Of a stretch of DNA of 64,000 nucleotides, positions 51,935 to 60,998 are shown piece after piece. Made by a program: the position numbers and the translations under genes. The notes under the pieces are model-generated. The model searched no databases and was not told where the DNA came from. It saw only the letters and a program-made list of their open reading frames with translations. Position 1 is the stretch's first letter. Each line of letters opens with the position of its first letter. Location: contig CBFHOS010000009.1 in NCBI GenBank assembly GCA_965657645.1, positions 1-64,000 of the forward strand. Reading direction: 5' to 3'. The stretch comes from CBFHOS01 sp965657645 (GTDB lineage: Bacteria; Pseudomonadota; Alphaproteobacteria; Puniceispirillales; Puniceispirillaceae).

Positions 51935-53080
51935 GTGCCGTTAACCGACATCTCGCCATTACCGAAAATTGATCTCCTCTTGCCCTCAAAAGAGCGGTTT
52001 ACCGCCAAGAATGCGGGCGCAATATCGGGTGTCGTGCGTGATCTGGTAATGTCTAGCACCGCAAGTGCAGCCTATCGGATCGTTGGCACCGCGGTAGATA
52101 CCCCGCTTGAATGCCCATCATTTCTGGGGGTAAAGCCCGCCAGTAAATGGTCCTTTAGGGGATTGTTCAAGGGGACCAACATAGCCACCGCCGCCGCCTA
52201 TTTGCGTACCATTGCATCGGGACCAGCGCCAAGCATGATCGAGGTGCATAGCCGGTGCCATGTGGCTAAATATATCGCCAAAAAACGACCAGATATTCCG
52301 GTTGTTCTGTATTTACACAATGACCCGCGTGACATGAAAGGGGCCAAAACCAACGCTGAACGCGCCGTGCTTTTGGTCAAGCTGGCCGGGGTGATTTGTG
52401 TCAGTGACTACATCAAAGGCTGTTTTCTTGACGGACTGGATAAGACGGCGCCGGAAGCAGAGAAAGTCGGTGTAGCACGCAATGGTGCCGAACGCTGGCT
52501 TTCCCAACAGCCGGAAAAGCAACCGTTCATATTGCTTGCCGGCCGGATGGTACCAGAAAAAGGCATTCTGGAATGCGCGACAGCTATTGCAACGGTCTTG
52601 GCAAAATATCCTGAATGGAAGCTGGTCATTGCTGGCGCGCGCCGGTTTGAAGAGGCCGCGCGGGGTAGTTATGAAGAAAAGATCGCAAAAGCCATTGCCC
52701 CCCTGGGTGATAGAGCGGAAATGCGCGGCTTTATCCCGATTGAACAAATTCGTGAGTTGCAAGCCGCAGCGGCGATTTCAGCCTGTCCATCTTTATGGGA
52801 CGATCCTATGCCAAAGGCTGTGCTCGAGGGGCTTGCCGCTGGATGTGCGTTATTAACCACGCGGCGCGGCGGCATTCCCGAAGCCGCAGAGGGCCGCGCG
52901 CATATCGTTGACGATCCGACAATCCAGTCATTTACCGCCGCCTTCGAGCAAATGATTGGCGATGATACCTATCGCAAATCCTTGCAGGACAAAGCATGGA
53001 ATGACTTTCCGTTTCCCGCCACAAAGATGGCGCATGACGCCGATTTACTCAGAGCAAAAATTTTAACCGCAAAACTTTAA
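51935..53080 (+). CDS. Glycosyltransferase family 4
   Basis: GT-B fold enzyme, 381 residues. It has ILLAGRMVPEKGI (start of the nucleotide-sugar domain), RGFIPIEQIRELQAAA and the donor-site stretch SLWDDPMPKAVLEGLAAG with the E-x7-E pattern. A GTG start is used (with an AAGAGA site), as no ATG lies before residue 37. It probably adds a sugar to LPS or another envelope glycan; donor and acceptor are unknown. lptD follows after 96 bp. Confidence 0.87.
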   Translation: MPLTDISPLPKIDLLLPSKERFTAKNAGAISGVVRDLVMSSTASAAYRIVGTAVDTPLECPSFLGVKPASKWSFRGLFKGTNIATAAAYLRTIASGPAPSMIEVHSRCHVAKYIAKKRPDIPVVLYLHNDPRDMKGAKTNAERAVLLVKLAGVICVSDYIKGCFLDGLDKTAPEAEKVGVARNGAERWLSQQPEKQPFILLAGRMVPEKGILECATAIATVLAKYPEWKLVIAGARRFEEAARGSYEEKIAKAIAPLGDRAEMRGFIPIEQIRELQAAAAISACPSLWDDPMPKAVLEGLAAGCALLTTRRGGIPEAAEGRAHIVDDPTIQSFTAAFEQMIGDDTYRKSLQDKAWNDFPFPATKMAHDADLLRAKILTAKL

Positions 53081-53176
53081 TTCAAAATGGGGCACCGCAC
53101 GCCGATTGCCCCTTTGTACCACGCCGCAATTGTCGTAGAGTGCGGGGATTGCAAAGGATTTTCCTAGGGGATTTTT

Positions 53177-55321
53177 ATGTCACTACCTCTCCGGTTTTTA
53201 GTGGTTCTCATTTTGGGGATGGTCACATTTGGCACAGGTGCATTGGCAAACGAAGAGCCGATTGCCTTTGAAGCAGATGATGTCACCGTAAACCAGGAAG
53301 ATGGCAGCATGTTTGCTGTTGGTAATGTGGTGCTACGCCAAGGTGAGATGGAGCTTCGGGCCGATGAAGTGACCTATAACCGCCAGAACGACAAAGCGAT
53401 AGCCCGCGGCAATGTGGTTATGATCACGCCCGATGGTGCCACGCACCGCGCCCCGTTAATGACATTAGACACCCAATTCACCCATATCGTGGCGGAAACA
53501 TTGCGCACCCAATATGCGGACGGCTCATTTTTCACAGCGCGAGAAGCGGATACTCAGATTGGCGACGTATCGGTATTTTCCGCCTCACGCTTTAGTCCAT
53601 GTAACTGTGATTTTGAAAATGGCGAGACGCCGATTTGGGATTTGCGGGCATCGAGTTCTACCCATTATGCAAAAACCCAGACCGTTGTTCATCGCAATGT
53701 GAGAATGCATGTATTAAACGTGCCGGTTGGTTATTTGCCTTATCTGGCGCATCCGGATTGGACTGTACGCCGTCGCTCGGGCTTTTTGGCGCCATCATTT
53801 GTGTTCAGCTCGAACAAGGGTGTGACCGCATCGATGCCATATTATCAGGTTATCGACGACACCAGAGACATTGAATTCACCCCGTATAAATTCCAGTCCC
53901 GGGGTACGGGCCTTAAAACCCGCTATCGCCAACTGTGGGATAAATCTGAACTTGATGCCACTATCTATAATGCGAACGTAAACACCTATAAAAAGAACCG
54001 CGAGAATGTCGCCGCAATTAAGGCGCAATTCACCTCGGTTATTGGTGATGGTTGGCAGGTAGCAGCCAACTTGCGCCGCGCCAGTCAGGACACATTTGCT
54101 CGTCGTTATGGCTTCATGGATGATACAAAGCTCAAATCCGAAGTGGTTGCAGAACGGATAAAAAGTGATCGTTACTACCGCGTAGAAGCATCCGACGTCC
54201 AAGGATTGAACAAGGCCGACACCGCCGAGCGTGAGCCAACAATTCTCCCGCGTATGTATTACGAAAAAATCCAAGAAGGGTTCCGCCCTAACCAGCAAAT
54301 GCGTACCGAAATCAGCGCCATGCAGTTAGATAATGACGAAGGTTACGATCTGGCACGTTGGTCCGGCCTTGCCGAATTTTCGGAAGATTTTTTGGCTGGC
54401 CCAGGCATCGCCAACTACAAAATTGGTCTTTCTGGCACCTATTACACCCTGCATAAAAAACCAACAGAGGCGACCACACGAACCGGTGATCTAGGTCAGG
54501 TGAACCCAGCAGTGTCAGTCGGCTGGCGTGTACCAATTGCGGTTAGTGGTGATGTGCGCTCGGCCATTATCGAGCCGCAAATCCAGCTTGTGCATGTGTC
54601 CGGCCCTGATCGCACCAAGGACGTACCAAACCGTGACGCGGCCGATTATCGTCTTGATGAGGCGAACTTGTTTTTGCTGAACCGATACCAAGGTAAGGAT
54701 TATGTCCTGCCCGGGTCACGCGCCGACATTGGCCTTTCTGCCGTGTCTGAAGACGCCATTCTGGGTGACGTATCAGGATTCATTGGTATCAGCCGCCGCC
54801 TATCTGGAAAGCCGTCCGCCGCCCTCACCCCACAGCAAGATAATATCTATTCAGAATATGTCGCCAGTGTTTCAGTTGATCCAGATGGCCCCTATTTTGC
54901 CAATTGGTCGGGCCGCATGTCTTCACATGACTTTACGTTGAACGAGTCCAAGACAAAACTTGGTGGCAACATTAGCAAAGCTAACTTCACTATCGAACAT
55001 AACCAGCTGACCAAAGCCTATTTCACCAACAGCACAAGTGATCGTGAAGAATTGTCGGCAACTTTTGCCGTGCCGCTAACTGATAGCTGGAATTTTGGGG
55101 CCTCACAAATCTGGGATTTATCGAACAAACAGACCGTGCGCGACAAGACCACAGCGTCGCTTGTTTGGACTGGCGGACCGCAAGATTGCCTCACATTCAC
55201 TGTCGATTATTCACGCGATCCTAACAAGGACCGCGATATCGCCCGTAATGACGAGGTGAAGTTCACCCTAAACTTCAAATATCTGGGCGCTCTTGCGCCG
55301 GACACGTTTCAGAATAACTAG
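53177..55321 (+). CDS. lptD: LPS-assembly protein LptD
   Basis: Outer-membrane beta-barrel that inserts LPS into the outer leaflet. It has a signal peptide (RFLVVLILGMVTFGTGALA), an OstA/LptA-like jellyroll domain (residues about 25-120, with EADDVTVNQEDGSMFAVGNVV), then the barrel domain with a CNCDFENGETPIWDLRA stretch and a C-terminal segment GGPQDCLTFTVDYSRD near the end. Length 714 residues fits alphaproteobacterial LptD. AGGGGA ribosome site. It sits with GT4 and GT9 genes rather than with surA-pdxA-ksgA. Confidence 0.93.
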   Translation: MSLPLRFLVVLILGMVTFGTGALANEEPIAFEADDVTVNQEDGSMFAVGNVVLRQGEMELRADEVTYNRQNDKAIARGNVVMITPDGATHRAPLMTLDTQFTHIVAETLRTQYADGSFFTAREADTQIGDVSVFSASRFSPCNCDFENGETPIWDLRASSSTHYAKTQTVVHRNVRMHVLNVPVGYLPYLAHPDWTVRRRSGFLAPSFVFSSNKGVTASMPYYQVIDDTRDIEFTPYKFQSRGTGLKTRYRQLWDKSELDATIYNANVNTYKKNRENVAAIKAQFTSVIGDGWQVAANLRRASQDTFARRYGFMDDTKLKSEVVAERIKSDRYYRVEASDVQGLNKADTAEREPTILPRMYYEKIQEGFRPNQQMRTEISAMQLDNDEGYDLARWSGLAEFSEDFLAGPGIANYKIGLSGTYYTLHKKPTEATTRTGDLGQVNPAVSVGWRVPIAVSGDVRSAIIEPQIQLVHVSGPDRTKDVPNRDAADYRLDEANLFLLNRYQGKDYVLPGSRADIGLSAVSEDAILGDVSGFIGISRRLSGKPSAALTPQQDNIYSEYVASVSVDPDGPYFANWSGRMSSHDFTLNESKTKLGGNISKANFTIEHNQLTKAYFTNSTSDREELSATFAVPLTDSWNFGASQIWDLSNKQTVRDKTTASLVWTGGPQDCLTFTVDYSRDPNKDRDIARNDEVKFTLNFKYLGALAPDTFQNN

Positions 55322-55899
55322 ATAACCAGCGCCCATATAACCACGCCTACGGTTAGGATGATTAGGCCGCGCGTTAGTCTCTGACTTCCGCGCATCGCCA
55401 CGCCGAGCCATTGGCCAGCTGCACACCATAGCGAATGGAACAACAGCTGGACCAAGGCAAAACTAGACACCACCAGAATGAGCTGAGTATCAAGTGTGCC
55501 CAATGCCGGGGCAAAATTACTCCATGCCAGTATGACCATCACCCACGCCTTGGGGTTTAGCGGGTGGACGATTACGCCATGTCTGAAGTCAAATTGTCTC
55601 GCCGTGGTTTCAATTTGGGGGCGGTCATTCCATGATTTGGCGGCGAGGTAAATCATATAAGCCGCGCTGATGAATTTGAGCAATTGCGCTAGCCAATCCT
55701 GTTGTGCCAGCACCAAGCCAAACCCGAGGCCAAACAGAACATTCAAAAGAATTTTTCCGCATACGAGGCCAATAATAAAACCAGCACAACGCCGAAGGCC
55801 GATTTGTGCACCGCCAAGCATCACAATCAAATTGGCTGGCCCCGGTGTGCCAACCATTACGATGATAAAGCCTAATAGGGCGACATAGGCCTCAGTCAT
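55318..55899 (-). CDS. LysE family amino-acid exporter
   Basis: Six hydrophobic segments in 193 residues, as in the LysE/RhtB efflux family. The N-terminal MVGTPGPANLIVMLGGAQIGLRR has the family GPAN-type motif (G-x-GP), and NPKAWVMVILAWSNF follows in the middle. It likely exports an amino acid or related compound. It overlaps lptD by 4 bp at its 3' end, and the GNAT gene upstream overlaps it by 8 bp, indicating a two-gene unit. Confidence 0.92.
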   Translation of the reverse strand: MTEAYVALLGFIIVMVGTPGPANLIVMLGGAQIGLRRCAGFIIGLVCGKILLNVLFGLGFGLVLAQQDWLAQLLKFISAAYMIYLAAKSWNDRPQIETTARQFDFRHGVIVHPLNPKAWVMVILAWSNFAPALGTLDTQLILVVSSFALVQLLFHSLWCAAGQWLGVAMRGSQRLTRGLIILTVGVVIWALVI

Positions 55900-56356
55900 C
55901 AGGGATCAATCGCTTGCCCATCGCATAGACATCATCAATGCCGTAACCCAGCTTGTCATAAAATGACAGCACCGCGTCATTGTCCTTGCGCACACAAAAG
56001 GCAACCTTTGGACAGCCAAGTTCGATCAAAAACGCCTCGGCCTTGTCCATTATATGACGCCCCAGTGACTGGCCTGCATAATCTGGGTGGATCGCTAAAT
56101 AGTTAATGGAACCGCGATGACCCTCATAGCCAATCATCACCGAGGCAACAATCTCGCCCTTGATAGTGCCAACCCAAAACGCCCCATTATTGGTATCTGC
56201 GGCATTAGTAAGGGTGCTTTGTTTACGCATAATATCCTTATGCGGGTCATTCCACGGGCGCGTTAGCTTGCATAAATGCCATAGTGCGACAACGGCTTCG
56301 GTATCATTGTCGTCAAAATCGCGAAGTTCCAGCATATCAATCGCTGCGTCAGACAT
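55892..56356 (-). CDS. GNAT acetyltransferase, YpeA-like
   Basis: GNAT fold closely resembling E. coli YpeA: LWHLCKLTRPWNDPHKDI near the start, HRGSINYLAIHPDYAGQSLGRHIM (acetyl-CoA loop), and a C-terminal VLSFYDKLGYGIDDVYAMGKRLI. The ATG with AGGAG ribosome site gives 154 residues. It overlaps the LysE exporter by 8 bp, suggesting acetylation of the exported compound or co-regulation; substrate unknown. Confidence 0.9.
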   Translation of the reverse strand: MSDAAIDMLELRDFDDNDTEAVVALWHLCKLTRPWNDPHKDIMRKQSTLTNAADTNNGAFWVGTIKGEIVASVMIGYEGHRGSINYLAIHPDYAGQSLGRHIMDKAEAFLIELGCPKVAFCVRKDNDAVLSFYDKLGYGIDDVYAMGKRLIPDD

Positions 56357-56502
56357 TATCAAAGCTCCTATGCCCATCCGATAACATATTTAGACAATAG
56401 CTGTAGCCGATAAATGGTCAATACGCACGCCTCGCCGCATCCTAACGATTATTTAATATTTGCCCATTAACATGGTGGCTAACCATAATGAGGTGAATTT
56501 GG

Positions 56503-57207
56503 ATGTCACAGCAGTTCTTCACGCCAGCTATTCAGCCATATAGAAAATATTTCGTGTTTAGAGGCCGCGCAAAACGAAGTGAATTCTGGATTTTCCTATT
56601 AACCGCCCTCATCCTATTCCAATTGAGCGAAGTTGTTGCGAATGCGATGTTGGGCCCCCGCCCAGAACATTCCAGCCATGCGCGCCTATGGTTGATGACA
56701 CCGGATATCATCATAGATAGTGCTAAATTTGACGATGAAAACCGATTTCGCCAGCGTTATCGCGGTAGCATCCATAGGCATAATAACAATAATCACCAAA
56801 ACGCCCCGCAGGATGACGCCACAAGCCCGCTCGAATTACCCAATAACGGCGCCCTGCGTAGCTATGAAAATTGTGACGCGGTATTGAATGCCAGTGATTT
56901 GCCTATGTCAGACCTCACCGGACCACGCGTTGACCTCTATTGCATTGAGGCGGGCGATGGTGAATACCGTCTGATCGTCCTTGCCTATCGGGCGCGTGTA
57001 TTGCAAGAGACAATTGACGGATTGCTGGTCTTGTTTTTGCTAATTCCCTTCCTCGCCCTATCAAGCCGCCGCCTACATGATTGCGACCGCACGTCTTTAT
57101 GGCTGTTATTACTGGCGATCCCCGGCATTAATTTATTGCTGATGCTGTATTGTGGTTTTGCAGAGGGCAAAAAATCCGATATTAAATATGGCGTGAGCCG
57201 GATTTAA
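56503..57207 (+). CDS. DUF805 membrane protein with a large central insertion
   Basis: The N-terminal YFVFRGRAKRSEFWIFLL and the C-terminal LSSRRLHDCDRTSLWLLLLA with YCGFAEGKKSDIKYG belong to the DUF805 (YhaH) family of small integral membrane proteins. The usual length is about 110-130 residues; here it is 234, because a hydrophilic insertion of about 110 residues (55-165), including a His/Asn-rich run and two cysteines, separates the first and second transmembrane segments. The function of the family is unknown. Confidence 0.85.
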   Translation: MSQQFFTPAIQPYRKYFVFRGRAKRSEFWIFLLTALILFQLSEVVANAMLGPRPEHSSHARLWLMTPDIIIDSAKFDDENRFRQRYRGSIHRHNNNNHQNAPQDDATSPLELPNNGALRSYENCDAVLNASDLPMSDLTGPRVDLYCIEAGDGEYRLIVLAYRARVLQETIDGLLVLFLLIPFLALSSRRLHDCDRTSLWLLLLAIPGINLLLMLYCGFAEGKKSDIKYGVSRI

Positions 57208-57424
57208 GGCCAAAAAACCACCCAAAAGACATTTATTACAATTCATAACATCATGTTTATATTATATTTATAAAGTATAAACCGAAATTTAGTTTACAAA
57301 TACAATATGACGCCAGACAAAACCAGCCAATAAAACCTGTTTGCGCATCATTATTTGGCCATGTTTTGCCCCTAACGTGACGATAATCCCGCTTTAGGGA
57401 ACATATACAAAGCCCGAGGACACC

Positions 57425-57991
57425 ATGACTATCACCAAACCGATGACCGCCCTGCTAAGTCTATTCATTAGCGCGGCCGGCACCTCTCTGCCGACCAATA
57501 GCATTGCCGATACATTTATCTATTCTGGTGGATGTTTCTGGTGCACCGAGGCGGATAGCGAAAAACTGGCTGGGGTTTCCGATGTAATCAGCGGCTTTAC
57601 AGGCGGCACAACGCCCAATCCGCGGTATCTACCGGGCCAATGGGGAGACCACCGCGAGGCCGCCGAGGTGATTTATGATCCTGCGCTAATCTCTTATGAG
57701 GATCTGGTGAGGCATGTATATGCAACGATTGATTATGAGGATAATGACGGCCAGTTTTGTGACCGCGGTCATTCATACAGCCCGGCGATCTATTACAAGA
57801 ATGAGAGCGAAAAGCAGATTGCCGAGAGGCTCGCACCGCCGACTTCAATCGTTCCCATAGAGCCCGAAACCGCCTTTTATCCGGTCCGTGATGAGCATCA
57901 GGATTTCTATAAAAAGAGCGGTTTGAAATATAAATATTACCGCTTTAGCTGTGGCCGTGACAGCCGAATAGACGAGCTAAACGGCCAATAA
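57425..57991 (+). CDS. msrA: Peptide methionine sulfoxide reductase MsrA, exported
   Basis: Reduces methionine-S-sulfoxide in proteins. The catalytic motif SGGCFWCTEA is near residue 38, followed by SGFTGGTTPNPRY and GDHREAAEVIYDP. An N-terminal signal sequence (MTALLSLFISAAGTSLPTNSIA) points to export, unlike the usual cytoplasmic MsrA, and the C-terminus YKYYRFSCGRD retains a resolving-type cysteine. GAGG ribosome site. No MsrB domain is fused or adjacent. It converges with the cysteine-rich repeat gene, 34 bp apart. Confidence 0.93.
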   Translation: MTITKPMTALLSLFISAAGTSLPTNSIADTFIYSGGCFWCTEADSEKLAGVSDVISGFTGGTTPNPRYLPGQWGDHREAAEVIYDPALISYEDLVRHVYATIDYEDNDGQFCDRGHSYSPAIYYKNESEKQIAERLAPPTSIVPIEPETAFYPVRDEHQDFYKKSGLKYKYYRFSCGRDSRIDELNGQ

Positions 57992-58025
57992 TAGACCGAC
58001 ACAGTTTCGCCGTGGAGTCTGCCCC

Positions 58026-58715
58026 CTATTGCTCGGCTTTTTGAATGCATGCATTGCCAATGCGCGTATATCCATCTATGCAGGCCCACCCATTGCCCGA
58101 AGCAACCGCATTGATCGGCATATTCAAATCCAAACATTTGTTTGCGGCGCGAACATAACCGGCGTCACAGACCCAATCATTGCCCGACACAATCGCATTG
58201 CGCGGCACATCAAGCTTGAAACATTTATTGCCTGAGCGCGCATAGCCGGTGTTGCACTTCCATTTATTGCGCGAGACAGATGCATTTTCCGGTATCTTCA
58301 ATTTCAGACATTTGTTTGCTGTCCGAAAATAGCCCGACTTGCAGTACCATCTATTACCCACAGCCACCGCATTATCAGGCAATTTCAATTCCTTACATTT
58401 GTTGGCAATGCGGGTGTAACCCGCAACACAGGCCCATTCGTTCCCCAGAATAAATGCGTTCTCCGGCATCTTCAATTTGATGCATTTGTTTGATCTGCGC
58501 GAATAGCCAGCAACGCACACCCAATCATTACCCCAAACCATTGCGTTATCGGGCACATCCAATTTCTTGCACTTATTTGCTATCGGGTAGTAACCGGCAT
58601 TACAGAGCCAACTGCTACCCGAAACAGACGCGTTTTCGGGGATTGACTGAGCATAGGCTGGCAAAGCATTCAAAAACGGGAAGATTAGCAAAAAAACAAT
58701 GAGATTTCGCACCAC
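58026..58715 (-). CDS. Secreted cysteine-rich protein of seven 29-residue repeats
   Basis: A 229-residue protein with a signal peptide (residues 1-24) and then seven tandem repeats of 29 residues (first one 28, last one extended). Consensus per repeat: x-[hydrophobic]-P-x-N-A-x3-G-N-x-W-x-C-x2-G-Y-x4-N-K-C-x2-L, so each has two cysteines spaced C-x10-C and a conserved Trp two residues before the first. Fourteen cysteines suggest disulfides in the periplasm or outside. A GTG start with a GGAGGG ribosome site is used. I know similar repeats in proteobacterial hypothetical proteins but no assigned function. Confidence 0.85.
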   Translation of the reverse strand: MVRNLIVFLLIFPFLNALPAYAQSIPENASVSGSSWLCNAGYYPIANKCKKLDVPDNAMVWGNDWVCVAGYSRRSNKCIKLKMPENAFILGNEWACVAGYTRIANKCKELKLPDNAVAVGNRWYCKSGYFRTANKCLKLKIPENASVSRNKWKCNTGYARSGNKCFKLDVPRNAIVSGNDWVCDAGYVRAANKCLDLNMPINAVASGNGWACIDGYTRIGNACIQKAEQ

Positions 58716-58882
58716 TTAAACGCCCTCCACTGTTTAGTAAAACAGCTCTCTCCCTGTTCCTTGGAGTGTATCTGTATCCCAGATTATACGAGCGGAAACC
58801 ATTCATGCCTATGGCTAAACAGTCCCCAGTCGCATCATCGATCACATTTACCGAAGACCAAACAAGCCCTCCAAAGCAACAC

Positions 58883-60703
58883 CTACTCCACCGTTACCGA
58901 CTTCGCTAGATTGCGGGGTTGGTCTACGTCGGTGCCTTTTTGGACTGCGGTTAGATAGGCTAGGATCTGGGCCGGGATTGTTAGCAATATGGGGGCCAAT
59001 AGCGGGTCCAGATTTGGCACTGTTACAACAGAATCCGCAAAATCGACTTCACCAAGGGCGCGTTCTTCGGTGATAAGGATGATCTTGCCGCCACGGGCAC
59101 TAGCCTCGCGCAGATTGCTTGCCGCCTTGCCCAAAAGTTCATCCGCCGCCAGCATTGCGATGATCGGCAAACCATCTTCAATCAGCGCGATAGGCCCGTG
59201 CTTCATCTCACCCGATGCAAATCCCTCTGCATGGATATAGCTCAATTCCTTGAGCTTTAGCGCGCCTTCAAGGGCGATTGGGAACAACACGTCACGGCCC
59301 AAAAACAAAGCTGAACGTGCGGTTGATAAGTCATGCGCGATCGGGCGAATAGTCTCAAATGATCCCAAGGCTTTGCCGACTTGACCCGGCAATGCTTGGA
59401 TCTGTTGCTGAATTTCATCGGCTCTCTCGGCGCTGATCTCGCCCTTGGCCTCGGCCAGAGCAACCGCAAAGCAAATCAACACAGTCAATTGCGCGGTAAA
59501 TGCCTTGGTGCTGGCAACACCGATTTCAGGGCCAGCGCGCGTTGGCAGGACGTTATCAGCCTCACGGGCGATCGTGCTTCCCGGCACATTCACCAGACCA
59601 ATCGTATCAAGACCACATTCGGCCGCGTGCCGCATTGCCATCAATGTATCGAGGCTCTCGCCCGATTGGGTAATGGCGATGGCGGTTGTATAGGCCGATG
59701 TCACGGGTTTGCGATACCGATATTCAGAGGCGATTTCACAGGTCACCGGCACCCGCGCGATGGCCTCAATCCAATAGCGCGCAACCATCGATGCATAATG
59801 GCTAGTCCCCGCCGCCAACATCACGATGCCATCAATCTTGGCAAGGTCGGCGCGGCTCATCTGGGCGTTAATGCGGCCATCCTCGCCGGTCATCGCCGCT
59901 AGAGAATGGGCAATAGCGTCCGGCTGTTCATGGATTTCCTTTTCCATAAAATGCCGATAGCCGCCTTTATCAACAATGCCGGGGCTAGCCGCAACGATAA
60001 CCGCCTCACGGTTAGCGGGCACACCATCGGCGGTGAAAATAGACGCACCATCAGCCCGAACAAAGGCAAAATCATCATCCTTTAGATAGACAACCCGCCG
60101 CGTTAGATGCGCCATCGCAATCGCGTCAGAGCCAACAAAACAGGTCTCATCACCAAGGCCAATGGCCAATGGCGAGGCATGACGGGCGACGATCAACATA
60201 TCGGGATAATCAGCACAGAGCGCGGCAAAGCTATAGGTGCCGTCGATTGATGCTATGACCCGCTTGGTCGCTTCATTGGCATCAAGACCATCTTCAAAGG
60301 CCTCGACAAACAAATGGGCCAAAACTTCGCTATCAGTGTCACTGGCGAACACATGGCCTTTGGCCTCTAGGTTCTGGCGCAATGTCCGGTGATTTTCGAT
60401 AATACCATTATGCACAATCACCACACGGTCATTGGCGACATGCGGGTGGGCGTTTGCCTCGCTGACACCGCCATGTGTGGCCCAGCGCGTATGGCCAATG
60501 CCGATGGCGCCGGTTAAGGGCTTTTCACGCAACAACCCATCAAGGTTGGCTAGCTTGCCCACAGCGCGGCGGATTTGAAACTTGTCACTATCGCGGGTAA
60601 CGATGCCTGAACTATCATAGCCGCGATATTCCAGCCGCTTTAGCGCGTCCAGCAATACATCACTACAATTATCCAGCCCGACAGCGCCAACAATTCCACA
60701 CAT
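58883..60703 (-). CDS. glmS: Glutamine-fructose-6-phosphate aminotransferase
   Basis: Makes glucosamine-6-phosphate for peptidoglycan and LPS. It starts MCGIVGAVG with catalytic Cys2, then GHTRWATHGG and HNGIIENH (glutaminase), and two SIS domains with AAGTSHYASMVARYWIE and TQSGESLDTL. Length 606 residues. The frame stays open eight codons upstream, but Cys2 fixes the start. It is divergent from glmU across a 295-bp spacer. No glmS ribozyme-like sequence was recognised. Confidence 0.97.
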   Translation of the reverse strand: MCGIVGAVGLDNCSDVLLDALKRLEYRGYDSSGIVTRDSDKFQIRRAVGKLANLDGLLREKPLTGAIGIGHTRWATHGGVSEANAHPHVANDRVVIVHNGIIENHRTLRQNLEAKGHVFASDTDSEVLAHLFVEAFEDGLDANEATKRVIASIDGTYSFAALCADYPDMLIVARHASPLAIGLGDETCFVGSDAIAMAHLTRRVVYLKDDDFAFVRADGASIFTADGVPANREAVIVAASPGIVDKGGYRHFMEKEIHEQPDAIAHSLAAMTGEDGRINAQMSRADLAKIDGIVMLAAGTSHYASMVARYWIEAIARVPVTCEIASEYRYRKPVTSAYTTAIAITQSGESLDTLMAMRHAAECGLDTIGLVNVPGSTIAREADNVLPTRAGPEIGVASTKAFTAQLTVLICFAVALAEAKGEISAERADEIQQQIQALPGQVGKALGSFETIRPIAHDLSTARSALFLGRDVLFPIALEGALKLKELSYIHAEGFASGEMKHGPIALIEDGLPIIAMLAADELLGKAASNLREASARGGKIILITEERALGEVDFADSVVTVPNLDPLLAPILLTIPAQILAYLTAVQKGTDVDQPRNLAKSVTVE

Positions 60704-60998
60704 CAGCCTAATCCATTTCCGTCCCAACAGGGTTAATCGCGGGGGTACCTAAAGGGTTGATTACAATATTATTTACGATGGTAATCACCGTGTCATTAAA
60801 CAAGGATCACAGCCGAAAACCAACAGCCACAAACCACCCCTTGTTGATACCCGCCTTATCCAGCCATGTGAAGGTTGAAATCCCCACAAAAATGATTTCC
60901 GCCGAATTTTTCTGCCTTCATTACCTGTTTTTAGGTCGTGAGGGCTTTTTTTTGGTCATTTGTTTGGAATTTTTGCAAATTTGAGATTATATAATCCC

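Noticed and set aside
58761..58958. Plus-strand open frame encoding an STVTDFARLRGWSTS-like peptide
   Set aside because: It is the complement of the glmS C-terminus and spacer. Similar frames recur as annotation artefacts opposite glmS; there is no ribosome site.
60757..60984. Small frame in the glmS-glmU spacer
   Set aside because: No ribosome site, AT-rich composition and no membrane or motif pattern; it looks like chance.
60990..60998. TATAAT three bases before the glmU ATG, hinting at a leaderless transcript
   Set aside because: No acceptable -35 hexamer at 16-18 bp spacing was found, so a promoter call is not justified.
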